The notes under the pieces were generated by a model that searched no databases, had not been told where the DNA came from, and saw only the letters and a list, made by a program, of their open reading frames with translations. The position numbers and the translations under genes are program-made. 34,571 bases of DNA from Chromobacterium sinusclupearum (GTDB taxonomy: Bacteria; Pseudomonadota; Gammaproteobacteria; Burkholderiales; Chromobacteriaceae), in the NCBI RefSeq assembly GCF_002902845.1, contig NZ_PPTF01000064.1, forward strand, positions 26,505-61,075. Reading direction: 5' to 3'. How positions within the stretch are numbered: position 1 is the first letter of the stretch; every line of letters begins with the position of its first letter. This document shows positions 16,865 to 24,905 of this stretch, in pieces.

Positions 16865-17907
16865 TGCGCCTCCGGGACCAGTTGGTCGAAGCGCTTCCAC
16901 TTGTAGATGGCGGCGGAAGCGAGCCAGGTGAACAGGAACACGCCGACCACGAAATAGCCGAAATGGGCCAGATTGTCGTTGAGCGCGGCGATCCAGTCCC
17001 AGAAAGCGCCGGTCAGCTGCAGCTTGTCTACCAGCAGGCCCAGGCCTTCCAGCCCGCCTATGCCGACGGCGACCACGACCGAGACGAAGGTAATGGTCAG
17101 GTTGTACCAGAGCTTGCGCACCGGATTGATGAAGGCCCAGCCGTACACTTCCACCATCATCATGCTGTCCAGCGTGTCCACCAGCGCCATGCCGGCAGCG
17201 AACAGCACCGGGAATACCATGATGTGCCACAGCGCCACGCCGTGGGCGCTTTGCGAGGTGGCGATGGCGAACAGGCCGATTTCGGTGGCGGTGTCGAAGC
17301 CGAGGCCGAATAAAAAGCCGATGGGCAGCATGTGCCAGCTCTTGCTCACCATCTTGAACAGCGGGCGCAGCAGGCGCGCGATCAGGCCGCGGTTGTTCAA
17401 CAGCAGATTCAATTGTTCATCGCAGATGGCTTCGCCGGCGCGGGCGCGGCGGAAGGCCCCCCACACCGCGCGCAGGGACGACAGGTTGATCAGGGCCAGG
17501 GTCAGCAGGAAGAAGGCCGACACGCTGGTGCCGATGACGCCGCCTATCTCCTTGAAGCCGGTGACGCGGCTTTGCAGCGCGCTGGCGGCGAACACGATCA
17601 GCGCGACGGCGATGACGACCACCGCCGAGTGGCCGATGGAAAAGAACAGCCCCACCGCCGAAGGGTGGCGGCCTTCCTGCATCAGCTTGCGTACGGTGTT
17701 GTCGATAGCGGCGATATGGTCGGCGTCCACCGCATGGCGCAGGCCGAACAGATAAGCGAGCAGGGCGGTGGCGAGCTGGGCGGGATGATCGGAGAAGGCG
17801 GTGAGCGCCCAGGCCCAGGCCAGCAGGTTGGCAAGGATCAGCCCGGCGAGAATGGGAGCGTGGCGCGCCAGACGGCGGCCCGCGGACAGCGTGGTGGATG
17901 GATGCAT
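16861..17907 (-). CDS. NiCoT-family cobalt/nickel permease (HoxN/NixA type)
   Basis: A 348-residue inner-membrane permease with about eight hydrophobic segments. It has the family signature RHAVDADHIAAIDN (57-70) in the second helix, plus LGFDTATEI (202-210) and GMALVDTLDS (239-248), which form the metal path. It heads the B12 operon directly behind the cobalamin riboswitch, so cobalt is the likely substrate; nickel cannot be excluded from sequence. The ATG has a GAGGG ribosome site four bases upstream, and that site is caught in a hairpin (17909-17948). Confidence 0.95.
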   Translation of the reverse strand: MHPSTTLSAGRRLARHAPILAGLILANLLAWAWALTAFSDHPAQLATALLAYLFGLRHAVDADHIAAIDNTVRKLMQEGRHPSAVGLFFSIGHSAVVVIAVALIVFAASALQSRVTGFKEIGGVIGTSVSAFFLLTLALINLSSLRAVWGAFRRARAGEAICDEQLNLLLNNRGLIARLLRPLFKMVSKSWHMLPIGFLFGLGFDTATEIGLFAIATSQSAHGVALWHIMVFPVLFAAGMALVDTLDSMMMVEVYGWAFINPVRKLWYNLTITFVSVVVAVGIGGLEGLGLLVDKLQLTGAFWDWIAALNDNLAHFGYFVVGVFLFTWLASAAIYKWKRFDQLVPEAQ

Positions 17908-17908
17908 G

Positions 17909-17948
17909 GTGCCCTCGTAGACGATACTCGTCGCGCAAGCGAGGGCAC
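17909..17948 (-). promoter_or_regulatory. Shine-Dalgarno-sequestering hairpin (riboswitch expression platform)
   Basis: In the mRNA GTGCCCTCG pairs with CGAGGGCAC (nine perfect pairs; 17940-17948 with 17909-17917). Nested inside is a second stem, GACGA with TCGTC around a three-base loop (17920-17932). The outer stem covers the GAGGG ribosome site of the permease gene and ends one base before its ATG. It is the natural off-state of a translational riboswitch. No T-run follows, so attenuation by termination is less likely. Confidence 0.75.
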
Positions 17949-18029
17949 ATCATTCCGTCTGCTATCTATGACCGGAGCTTGTGCGTATCCCCCGGTACAC
18001 CCCGCCCGGTTTTGCTTGCGTCGACACGT

Positions 18030-18190
18030 TCGACGGCCGGTCTCCTGGCTTGCGCGTCGCGGCCCGGTCGCCGCCTTCCCGGCCGGTTAAGGCCAGTGGC
18101 GTCAGGCGTGGGCTCTGCGCTTACAGTTGCGGGGGCAGCCGCGGTATCGCACCGCGTTCCCGTTTCACCCTCAAGGGGCACCGTCATAGT
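18030..18190 (-). ncRNA. Cobalamin riboswitch aptamer
   Basis: On the minus strand the leader contains the conserved blocks of the adenosylcobalamin riboswitch in order: a CGGTGCCC start, GGGTGAAACGGGAA, a GCGGTGCGATACCGCGGC hairpin, TGCCCCCGCAACTGT, GCCACTGG, GGGAAGGC, and the B12 box AGCCAGGAGACCGGCC at about 18035-18051. The limits are approximate. It lies between the operon promoter and the NiCoT gene and should reduce expression of the operon when cobalamin is plentiful. Confidence 0.95.
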
Positions 18191-18198
18191 TGGACTGG

Positions 18199-18227
18199 AT
18201 GATACGTGACAAAAACAAAGCTGTGAA
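18199..18227 (-). promoter_or_regulatory. Sigma-70 promoter of the cobalamin operon
   Basis: On the minus strand TTCACA (18222-18227) and TATCAT (18199-18204) are exactly 17 bases apart. Transcription would begin near 18192, which coincides with the 5' edge of the riboswitch. It starts only about 16 bases beyond the cobC stop codon. Confidence 0.65.
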
Positions 18228-18242
18228 CATCGAGATTATGGA

Positions 18243-19229
18243 TTACTGTAAGCCCCAATCCGCCAGCGCCTGTTCCAATCGTATCCAGTCCGAGTCGTCC
18301 TTGGGCAAACCGAAGCGCAGGCTGGCAGGAGACTCGAAATAACGGGTGAGAATGCCGCGGCCAGCTAGGTAGCGGTGAATCGACAGGCCGCTGTCACCTG
18401 GCACCCACTGGAAAAGCTCGCACCCGCCGGCTGGGGCCAAGCCATGCCTCTCAAGGCAGCGCTTAAGCCGGGCGCAGTCACGCTGTAACTTGCCGCGCAT
18501 GGCGTGTTGCCATTCCGCGTCTCGCAGCGCCAGCTTAACGGCCTCCCGCGTGGGGCCCGCCATATTCCATGGTCCCAACTCCTCCGCCAGCGCGCGCAGC
18601 AGTTCTTGCCAGGCAAACACGAATCCGGCGCGCGCGCCTGCGAGCCCAAAAAACTTGCCAACCGATCGCAGCACAATCAGTCCTGGCTTGCCGATGTGGG
18701 GCAGCATGCTGTATTCGGGCGAAGTGTCGATAAACGCTTCATCCACGACTAGCCAGCCCCCTCTGGCGGCTAAGCATTGCCGCCAGTTTTCCAGTAGTAA
18801 GGGATCAAATCGGTCGCCGGTGGGATTGTTGGGATTGCAGAGTTGCACCACGTCCAATTGCTCGACCCCGGCAGCCAGCGCATCTGGCGCGAATCGCTCC
18901 ACGTTGTGGCCACGCTTCTGCCAGTGATAAGGATGTTCGGCGTAGCACAGAGCAAGCATGCCGACTCGGCAGGGCGCGCGTAGCCGCGGCAGCAGCTGGA
19001 TAGCGGGTTGAGAGCCTGCTACTGCCAGCAATTGCCCGCATCCATAATATTCCGCCGCCGCCGCCTCCAACCCGTCATGGTTTTGCGGCAGGCGCAGCCA
19101 ACTGTCTGGCGACAGCGGCGGCACTGGCCAGCCATTGGGGTTTACGCCGGTGGAAAGGTCCAACCAGTCTCCAGGCGGAATGCCGTATTCCGCGGCCGCG
19201 CGCAGCAGGCCGCCTCCGTGTTCAAGCAT
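18243..19229 (-). CDS. cobC: CobC-type threonine-phosphate decarboxylase (Salmonella CobD)
   Basis: A PLP enzyme (328 residues) of the histidinol-phosphate aminotransferase fold that makes (R)-1-amino-2-propanol phosphate, the linker attached to adenosylcobyric acid by CbiB. Motifs: [11 protein letters not shown] (25-35), NPNNPTG (132-138), VVDEAFID (161-168) and [14 protein letters not shown] (189-202) with PLP lysine K192. The ATG overlaps the cbiB stop by eight bases (19222-19229), so the two genes are coupled; in other bacteria they also pair. The gene name collides between the Pseudomonas (cobC) and Salmonella (cobD) systems. It is not downstream of the riboswitch seen here. Confidence 0.92.
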   Translation of the reverse strand: MLEHGGGLLRAAAEYGIPPGDWLDLSTGVNPNGWPVPPLSPDSWLRLPQNHDGLEAAAAEYYGCGQLLAVAGSQPAIQLLPRLRAPCRVGMLALCYAEHPYHWQKRGHNVERFAPDALAAGVEQLDVVQLCNPNNPTGDRFDPLLLENWRQCLAARGGWLVVDEAFIDTSPEYSMLPHIGKPGLIVLRSVGKFFGLAGARAGFVFAWQELLRALAEELGPWNMAGPTREAVKLALRDAEWQHAMRGKLQRDCARLKRCLERHGLAPAGGCELFQWVPGDSGLSIHRYLAGRGILTRYFESPASLRFGLPKDDSDWIRLEQALADWGLQ

Positions 19230-20160
19230 GGGTCGCTCCGATCAAGATGGCGGTCGTCAGCGACAGCGCTGCCCATAGCCACATGCCCCGCTGGACCAGC
19301 CGTACGGCGCGGCCGATGTCCGCCTGGGTCGGAGCGGGGCCGCAGCCCAATGGCGGGCGCTCCTTCCATTGGCCGTGATAGCGCGCGCCGCCGCCCAGGC
19401 TGACGCCCAGCGCGCCGGCGCCGGCGGCCATCACCGGGCCGGCGTTGGGGCTGTACCAGGTCGGCGCCTGGGTACGCCAGCAGCGCCAGCCGTCGGCGGC
19501 GTTGCCTAGCAGCAGATAGGTGAGGGCGGTCAATCGCGCCGGGACATAGTTCAATACGTCGTCGAAACGCGCGGCCGCCCAGCCGAAATGCAGATAGCGT
19601 TCATTCTTGTAGCCCCACATCGCGTCCAGCGTGTTGGACAGCCGGTACAGCACCGCGCCGGGGGCGCCCAGAACCAGGAACCAGAACAGCGCGGCGAAGA
19701 TGGCGTCGCTACCATTTTCCAGCACCGACTCAATCGTCGCGCGCGCCACACCGGCTTCGTCCAGTTCGCTGGTGTCGCGGCTGACTATCCAGCCCACCCG
19801 TTCGCGGGCGAGCTGCAGGTCGCCATCAGCCAGCGCCTGTTGCACTCTCTTGGCGTGTTGTCCCAGGCTCTGCGCGCCGACGGCTAGGTACAGCAGGATA
19901 ATCGGTGCGACGATACTCAGCAGTGCTTGTTCAGCCAGCGCCCAAGCCAGCAGGGTCAATGGCAGAATCAGCAGAGCGATGGCTACGGCGCCGCGCAGCC
20001 GCATGCGCCAGATCGGCTCGGCATCAGACTGTGCGGGGTAGGCCAGCCGCTCCATGGCTTTGACCAGCCGGCCAAAGCCGACCAGAGGATGCCAACGCGG
20101 CGGCTCGCCCAACAGGCGATCCAGCAGCAGCGCCAATGGCAGAAACAATGCGGAATTCAA
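19222..20160 (-). CDS. cbiB: CbiB/CobD adenosylcobinamide-phosphate synthase
   Basis: An inner-membrane protein of 312 residues that joins aminopropanol phosphate to adenosylcobyric acid. It has [23 protein letters not shown] near the N-terminus (DxxxGxPxxxHP signature), [27 protein letters not shown] in the middle, [18 protein letters not shown], and glycine-rich hydrophobic segments near the C-terminus. The start is a TTG at 20158-20160; the frame is closed by TAG four codons upstream, and an AGGG lies seven bases before it. No ATG gives a complete N-terminus. The stop overlaps the cobC start. Confidence 0.92.
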   Translation of the reverse strand: MNSALFLPLALLLDRLLGEPPRWHPLVGFGRLVKAMERLAYPAQSDAEPIWRMRLRGAVAIALLILPLTLLAWALAEQALLSIVAPIILLYLAVGAQSLGQHAKRVQQALADGDLQLARERVGWIVSRDTSELDEAGVARATIESVLENGSDAIFAALFWFLVLGAPGAVLYRLSNTLDAMWGYKNERYLHFGWAAARFDDVLNYVPARLTALTYLLLGNAADGWRCWRTQAPTWYSPNAGPVMAAGAGALGVSLGGGARYHGQWKERPPLGCGPAPTQADIGRAVRLVQRGMWLWAALSLTTAILIGATHA

Positions 20161-20292
20161 CTCGCAGCCCTATATAATGGCCGGCCGCCGTCTGCAATAT
20201 CCAACATGCAAACATTGGGCGCTTTGGGCGGCCGGAATGAATCAAGCCGACATTCTAAGCCTTGTCGGCCATCCATGCGCAGGGAGATCGCC
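20161..20292. promoter_or_regulatory. Divergent cbiB / cobQ intergenic region
   Basis: The 132 bases between the divergent genes contain TATAAT (20173-20178, plus strand) with no good -35, and a nine-base inverted repeat CCGGCCGCC (20181-20189) and GGCGGCCGG (20227-20235) that would fold near the 5' end of the cobQ leader. No cobalamin riboswitch was recognised here, so these genes may be controlled separately from the large operon. Confidence 0.4.
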
Positions 20293-21756
20293 ATGACCGC
20301 CAAAACCATCATGATCCAGGGGGCTACCTCCGATGCCGGCAAGAGCGCTTTGGCCACCGGCCTGTGCCGGCTGCTGGCCCGGCGCGGCTTTAGGGTGGCG
20401 CCGTTCAAGCCGCAAAACATGGCGCTCAACAGCGCCGTAACGGCGGACGGCGGCGAGATTGGCCGCTCACAGGCGGTGCAGGCCCAGGCCTGCGGCGTGG
20501 AGCCGCATACCGACATGAATCCTGTGTTGCTGAAGCCCAATAGCCATACCGGTTCCCAGGTCATCATTCAGGGGCGCGCCATCGGCAATATGGAGGCGCG
20601 CGGCTACCATGGTTACAAGCCGGTGGCGATGCGGGCGGTGCTGGAGTCGCATGCGCGGTTGGCCGCGCAGTACCAGTACATCGTCGCAGAGGGCGCTGGC
20701 AGCCCGGCCGAGATCAATCTGCGCGACGGCGACATCGCCAATATGGGTTTCGCCGAGGCGGTTGACTGCCCGGTGATTTTGGTGGCCGATATCGAGCGCG
20801 GCGGCGTGTTCGCCCATCTGGCCGGCACGCTGGCGTTGCTGTCCGAATCCGAGCGCGCGCGTGTCGTCGGGCTGGTGATCAACCGCTTCCGCGGCGATCC
20901 ATCCTTGCTCAAAACCGGCGTCGACTGGCTGGAGAATCACACCGGCAAGCCGGTGCTGGGCGTGCTGCCGTATCTGTACGACCTGCATCTGGAGGCCGAG
21001 GACAGCATGGGGCTGGACAAGCCTGGCGGCGCATCGGGTGGCGGCGACAAGCTGCGCGTGATCGCGCCAGCGATGCCGCGCATCAGCAACCACACCGATT
21101 TCGACCCGCTGCGCCTGCACCCGCAGGTGGAGTTCGCTCTGGTGCGCGCCGGCCAGCCCATCCCGCCGGCTGACTTGATCATCTTGCCCGGCAGCAAGAG
21201 CGTGCGGGCGGACCTGGCCTGGCTTCGCGCGCAGGGCTGGGAGGAGGCGCTGCGCCGCCACCTGCGCTACGGCGGCAAAGTGCTGGGCATTTGCGGCGGC
21301 CTGCAGATGCTGGGCAAGAAGCTGCATGATCCGGATGGGCTGGAAGGCGTGCCGGGCAGCGGCGACGGCCTGGGCTGGCTGGACTTGGAAACCACGCTGG
21401 AGCCAGAGAAACGGCTGACGCGAATGCGCGGCCGGCTGACATTGGACGACGCCGAGGCGGTCGGCTACGAAATCCACATGGGGGTAAGCCGGGGGCCGGC
21501 CTTGGCCAGGCCCGCGGTGCGCTTTGACGATGGCTCTGCTGACGGCGCGCGCTCGGAAGACGACCAGATATTCGCCACCTATCTGCACGGCATGTTCGAC
21601 GAGTCCGCCGCCTGCCAGGCTATCCTGCGCTGGGCGGGGCAGTCGGAGCCGGAGGCGCTGGACTACCCGGCGCTGCGCGAGGCCAATATCGACAAGCTGG
21701 CGGATATGTTGGAGAAGCATTTGGACCTGGGGCCTGTCATGCATGGAGGGTCTTAA
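20293..21756 (+). CDS. cobQ: CobQ/CbiP adenosylcobyric acid synthase
   Basis: A glutamine-dependent amidotransferase (487 residues) that amidates four carboxylates of adenosylcobyrinic acid a,c-diamide. The N-terminal half is a dethiobiotin-synthetase-like ATPase domain with the P-loop-like GATSDAGKS (10-18), [10 protein letters not shown] (38-47) and [12 protein letters not shown] (163-174). The C-terminal half is a class I glutaminase-like domain with [10 protein letters not shown] (332-341, nucleophile C334) and a late YLHGMFD histidine segment. The start MTAKTIM has AGGGAG six bases upstream; an ATG six codons earlier is possible but less well placed. Related CbiA/CobB, needed for the a,c-diamide, is not in the window. 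Confidence 0.95.
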   Translation: MTAKTIMIQGATSDAGKSALATGLCRLLARRGFRVAPFKPQNMALNSAVTADGGEIGRSQAVQAQACGVEPHTDMNPVLLKPNSHTGSQVIIQGRAIGNMEARGYHGYKPVAMRAVLESHARLAAQYQYIVAEGAGSPAEINLRDGDIANMGFAEAVDCPVILVADIERGGVFAHLAGTLALLSESERARVVGLVINRFRGDPSLLKTGVDWLENHTGKPVLGVLPYLYDLHLEAEDSMGLDKPGGASGGGDKLRVIAPAMPRISNHTDFDPLRLHPQVEFALVRAGQPIPPADLIILPGSKSVRADLAWLRAQGWEEALRRHLRYGGKVLGICGGLQMLGKKLHDPDGLEGVPGSGDGLGWLDLETTLEPEKRLTRMRGRLTLDDAEAVGYEIHMGVSRGPALARPAVRFDDGSADGARSEDDQIFATYLHGMFDESAACQAILRWAGQSEPEALDYPALREANIDKLADMLEKHLDLGPVMHGGS

Positions 21757-21963
21757 ATTTATGCCGGTGAGCTGCATCGTCGCGAAGTGGGAAAAGTTTC
21801 CAATATCCATCGCGCCGTAAACAACATAAAAAAGCGCCTCCCAGCCTCTGGATTTACCTGCATTTTTTTGGCAAGCATTCTATGCTGGGAAAGCATCCGA
21901 ATGTTTCGTGTCGACGCGCGGCGACTTGGGGTGGCAAGGGTCTGCGCATGAGGGAGTGATACC
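21757..21963. promoter_or_regulatory. Intergenic region before the small HTH gene, with a short palindrome
   Basis: About 200 bases without a gene. It includes a T-run (21863-21869) and a palindrome AGCAT-TCT-ATGCT (21874-21886) about 80 bases before the next ATG, followed by another AAGCAT. A self-binding operator for the downstream helix-turn-helix protein is possible. No clear intrinsic terminator for cobQ is seen. Confidence 0.35.
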
Positions 21964-22179
21964 ATGAAACTGGACGATTTCAACGTGGTGGCCGATCTGA
22001 TCGGCATGAAGAAGCGCTCGCGCGAGGCGGTGTGGCTGATGGAAGTGGAAGGCATGACCGGCTATTACGCCGCCCAGCAAATGGACATCAGCGAGTCCAC
22101 GGTCTCCCGCGCGCATTCTCGTTTCCGTCGCGCCATCAAGCAGCTCAACACTTTGGCAGGGCATCTGCCCCTGCGCTGA
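21964..22179 (+). CDS. Small TrfB/KorA-like helix-turn-helix protein
   Basis: A 71-residue, mostly helical protein. Residues 30-58 (GMTGYYAAQQMDIS followed by ESTVSRAHSRFRRAI) look like the helix-turn-helix of TrfB/KorA-type regulators, where a short sequence of the form G-x-x-AA-x-x-GIS-x-x-AVS-x-A precedes the recognition helix. KorA itself is about 100 residues and has a dimer domain that is missing here. A GAGGGAG ribosome site lies eight bases upstream and a terminator follows (22203-22235), so it is a single-gene unit. The family is best known from broad-host-range plasmids, so a mobile origin is possible, though composition matches the chromosome. Confidence 0.65.
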   Translation: MKLDDFNVVADLIGMKKRSREAVWLMEVEGMTGYYAAQQMDISESTVSRAHSRFRRAIKQLNTLAGHLPLR

Positions 22180-22202
22180 ATTTCCGTTCATTGCAGCCCA
22201 TT

Positions 22203-22235
22203 GGCCCGAGGCGTGGTCTGCGCTTCGGGCCTTTT
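22203..22235 (+). terminator. Intrinsic terminator after the small HTH gene
   Basis: An eleven-pair stem (one G-T pair), GGCCCGAGGCG with CGCTTCGGGCC, has a seven-base loop and is followed by TTTTGT on the plus strand. It lies 24 bases after the stop codon. Confidence 0.8.
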
Positions 22236-22288
22236 GTCGTTTAGAGCTTTCCAAGTGGCGATTGCAGCTGGATTGTGCGACGCAGAGC

Positions 22289-22305
22289 TTGGCATACTGA
22301 TTGCA
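22289..22305 (+). promoter_or_regulatory. Sigma-54 (-24/-12) promoter upstream of the aminotransferase
   Basis: TTGGCATACTGATTGCA matches the RpoN consensus: GG at 22291-22292 and GC at 22303-22304 with the required ten bases between them, and TGGCA and TTGCA at the two ends. Transcription would start near 22316, about 13 bases before the ATG at 22329. No enhancer-binding activator gene was seen in the window. Confidence 0.6.
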
Positions 22306-22328
22306 CCCCATTCTTAAGCGAGGCGGCA

Positions 22329-23693
22329 ATGGCGAAGCGGCATGGCATTGATCTTGGCAAGATGCGTGAGCTCCATCAGCGGGAGCGGGCGGACTTCCTG
22401 GCCCGAAGGCCGCGGGCGACGGCTTTGGCTGGGCAATCAGCCAGGCATTTGCTGTTTGGCGTGCCGCTGCACTGGATGGACGATTGGCCCACGCCCAGCC
22501 CTTTGTTTGTGGCTGAGGCGCAGGGCGCCCAATTGACGGATGTCGATGGCCATCGCTATGTCGATTTCTGTCTGGGCGACACCGGCGCGATGTTTGGCCA
22601 CTCGCCGGCGCCGGTGGCGGCCGCGATCGCCTGCGAGTCGGCGCGCGGGCTTACCGCGATGTTGCCGGGCGAAGATGCCTTGTGGGTGGCCGGCGAGTTG
22701 GCGCAACGCTTCGGGCTGCCGGTGTGGCAGTTTGCGCTGTCCGCCAGCGATGCCAACCGTTTTGCCATCCGCTGGGCGCGCGCGGCAACCGGCAGGGATC
22801 AGATACTGGTATTCAATGGCTGTTACCACGGCACGGTGGACGATGTGTTCGTGGACCTGGAGGATGGCCAGGCGAAGCCGCGCGCCAGCCTGCTGGGCCA
22901 AGTGTATCCGCTGACCGAGCACACCCGGGTGGTGGAGTTCAATGACCTGGCCGTGCTGGAGCGGGCCTTGTCTGATGGCCGTGTCGCCTGCGTTTTGGCT
23001 GAGCCGGCGATGACCAATATCGGCATGGTATTGCCGGATCCGGACTACTGGCAGCAGGCGCAGGCCATCATGCGCCGTCACGGCAGCCTGCTGCTGTTGG
23101 ACGAGACCCATACCATCAGCTGCGGACCCGGCGGTTTTACGGCTCTGCATGGCCTGCGGCCGGACCTGTTGGTGCTGGGCAAACCCTTGGCTGGCGGACT
23201 GCCTGCGGCGGCTTACGGCTTCAGCGCGGAGTTGGGGGAGCGGGCGCAGCAGGCCAAGCGGGACGCGCCGGCAGGCCATTCCGGCATTGGCACCACGCTT
23301 AGCGCCAATCGCCTGGCCTGCGCCGCGATGCGCGCCACTCTGGCCGAAGTGATGACCGACGATGCTTACCAGATCATGTTTGAGCGGGCGGAGCAGCTGG
23401 AGCGGGGGCTGCGCGAGCTGTTTGTCCGTTTCGATCTACCATGGTGCGTGACGCGGCTGGGCGCGCGCTGCGAGTTTCAGTTTGCCCACCGGCCCCCGCG
23501 CAACGGCAGCGAGGCCGCGGCAGGACAGGATACCGAGCTGGAACAGTGCATTCATCTGTATCTGTTGAACCGGGGACTGCTGATCACGCCGTTCCACAAT
23601 ATGCTGCTGCTCAGCCCGCATACCACGGCAGAAGACGTGGAGCGCTTGCTTGCGATGTTTGATGAGTGGCTTCGAGCCGTGCGCATGGCCTGA
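22329..23693 (+). CDS. Class-III PLP aminotransferase, glutamate-1-semialdehyde aminomutase-like
   Basis: A 454-residue fold-type I PLP enzyme. It has DVDGHRYVDFCLGDTGAMFGHSP (71-93), NGCYHGTVDD (163-172), LLLLDETHT (254-262) with the PLP-contacting aspartate, and the lysine motif LGKPLAGGLP (K285). The pattern is closest to glutamate-1-semialdehyde aminomutase and related transaminases that act on free amino acids or ketones. It is unlikely to be HemL itself, because the first 40 residues and the region 370-420 differ from that conserved enzyme; the substrate is unknown. The ATG is preceded by GAGG, and a sigma-54 type promoter lies just upstream. A formyltransferase-fold gene follows in the same direction after about 110 bases. 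Confidence 0.85.
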   Translation: MAKRHGIDLGKMRELHQRERADFLARRPRATALAGQSARHLLFGVPLHWMDDWPTPSPLFVAEAQGAQLTDVDGHRYVDFCLGDTGAMFGHSPAPVAAAIACESARGLTAMLPGEDALWVAGELAQRFGLPVWQFALSASDANRFAIRWARAATGRDQILVFNGCYHGTVDDVFVDLEDGQAKPRASLLGQVYPLTEHTRVVEFNDLAVLERALSDGRVACVLAEPAMTNIGMVLPDPDYWQQAQAIMRRHGSLLLLDETHTISCGPGGFTALHGLRPDLLVLGKPLAGGLPAAAYGFSAELGERAQQAKRDAPAGHSGIGTTLSANRLACAAMRATLAEVMTDDAYQIMFERAEQLERGLRELFVRFDLPWCVTRLGARCEFQFAHRPPRNGSEAAAGQDTELEQCIHLYLLNRGLLITPFHNMLLLSPHTTAEDVERLLAMFDEWLRAVRMA

Positions 23694-23813
23694 TTTGTAG
23701 CAGGAGGGGCGGCTTCTGTTAATTTGCGTGTCATCGACATCGGAGGCTGAGAGGCCGATGGTATAACCACGCTATGAGGGGAGGTCGTCCCTGCTCGCGA
23801 TAAAGTGAATGCC

Positions 23814-24674
23814 ATGCGTTTCGCCATCACGCTTTCGGATCGCTTCAAGCCAGTGCTGGATGTTTTCATGCAGGCAGGTTGGCAGCCTATGAAGATTTTC
23901 TGCACGCCGGTTGACCATAGAGTGCACCACCACAAGGCATCGGTGACGTTTGCCGAGCAGCGCAAGCTGCCGCTGCAATTGTCGCCGATGACGGCGCGCG
24001 ATTTGGAAGAGCTGGCCGAGATGGGTTGCGAGGCGCTGCTGGTCGGCAGCTACAACTGGCGTATTCCGGATTGGACGCCGTATTTGAAATACGCCGTCAA
24101 TTTCCACCCATCGCCGCTGCCTTTGGGGCGCGGGCCGTACCCGCAGGTGCGGGCCTTGCTGGAGGGGCATAAGGAGTGGGGGCTGACCTGCCACAAGGTG
24201 GGGCCGGAGTTCGACACCGGCGACATCCTGGCGCAGGAGCGTTTTCCCCTGGGCGAAACCGACAGCCATCAGGTGCTGGACATCAAGTTGCAACTGGCCT
24301 TGCACCGGCTGTGCCACAAGGTGGCAAACCAGTTTGAGCGCTTGTGGGGCGAGGCCTCGCCTCAGGGCGATGGCGGCAGCTACTGGCCATTGTGGACTGA
24401 TCAGGACAGGATGCTGGATTTCCAGCGCCCGACGGCGGCGCTGCTGCGGCAGATCCGCGCCTTTGGCGACTTCGAGTGCGCGGCGACTATCAACAACGTC
24501 ACCATTTTCATTCACCGCGCCGAAGGTTGGGAGGAGACTCACCATTTCGCGCCGGGCAGTCTGATCTACTCCCAGGCGGAGCAGCTGCTGGTCGCCACGG
24601 CCGACGGCATGCTGCTGATCAGCGAGTGGAGTCTGTATGGACCGGATGCGGTGACAGGCAGAGGTCGGCGCTGA
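23814..24674 (+). CDS. Formyltransferase-fold protein (Fmt/ArnA N-terminal type)
   Basis: A 286-residue protein with the N10-formyltetrahydrofolate-dependent formyltransferase fold. Key segments are VNFHPSPLPLGRGPYP (95-110), with the catalytic-type N96 and H98, and GLTCHKVGPEFDTGDILAQ (123-141) with the conserved aspartate. A smaller C-terminal domain (about 200-286) resembles the Fmt C-terminal barrel only loosely. It may add a formyl group to a small amine or amino sugar; the substrate is not evident. A GTG at 23805 would add three residues; neither start has a close ribosome site, and the only strong purine run, GAGGGGAGG, is some 20-30 bases upstream. It is not the housekeeping Fmt by length and end. 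Confidence 0.75.
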   Translation: MRFAITLSDRFKPVLDVFMQAGWQPMKIFCTPVDHRVHHHKASVTFAEQRKLPLQLSPMTARDLEELAEMGCEALLVGSYNWRIPDWTPYLKYAVNFHPSPLPLGRGPYPQVRALLEGHKEWGLTCHKVGPEFDTGDILAQERFPLGETDSHQVLDIKLQLALHRLCHKVANQFERLWGEASPQGDGGSYWPLWTDQDRMLDFQRPTAALLRQIRAFGDFECAATINNVTIFIHRAEGWEETHHFAPGSLIYSQAEQLLVATADGMLLISEWSLYGPDAVTGRGRR

Positions 24675-24905
24675 TTTTACACATTTGGAATTTTTGTTGC
24701 GGCATTGCCGCGCGCTTGTCCTTTCTTGACATGCCGATTTGACCATTGCCGCCAGAGTGTTAAAAAATGTGAAACGCGACAGGGAATTGTCGCGTAATCA
24801 GTGAAATCGACTGAGGTCGGTTGCCAATCGCCGTTCGGACCCGCTCCGGCGGCGATTTGTTTTGGGAAGGCGCCGCGGGGCGCGCGGCGGGTTGGTGCTG
24901 GGGAT
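24675..24905. other. Intergenic region before the small membrane protein gene
   Basis: It holds a six-base inverted repeat GCGACA / TGTCGC around 24776-24793 and a possible sigma-70 promoter, TTGACC followed after 16 bases by TAAAAA, about 140 bases before the next ATG. An in-frame GTG at 24801 could extend the downstream protein, but the added residues show no recognisable feature. Nothing else was seen. Confidence 0.35.

Noticed and set aside
20467..21810. A 447-codon open frame on the minus strand
   Set aside because: It is antisense to cobQ, histidine- and glutamine-rich, and has no motif; cobQ on the other strand is clear.
22329..23693. Annotation as HemL (glutamate-1-semialdehyde aminomutase) for haem synthesis
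   Set aside because: Only the general class-III PLP motifs match; the N-terminus and the 370-420 region differ, and the gene context and promoter do not fit a housekeeping gene.
24685..24700. Second sigma-54-like site, TTGGAATTTTTGTTGC
   Set aside because: Spacing of GG and GC is right, but the -24 element lacks the conserved CA and the site lies within a T-rich run some 200 bases from the next start.
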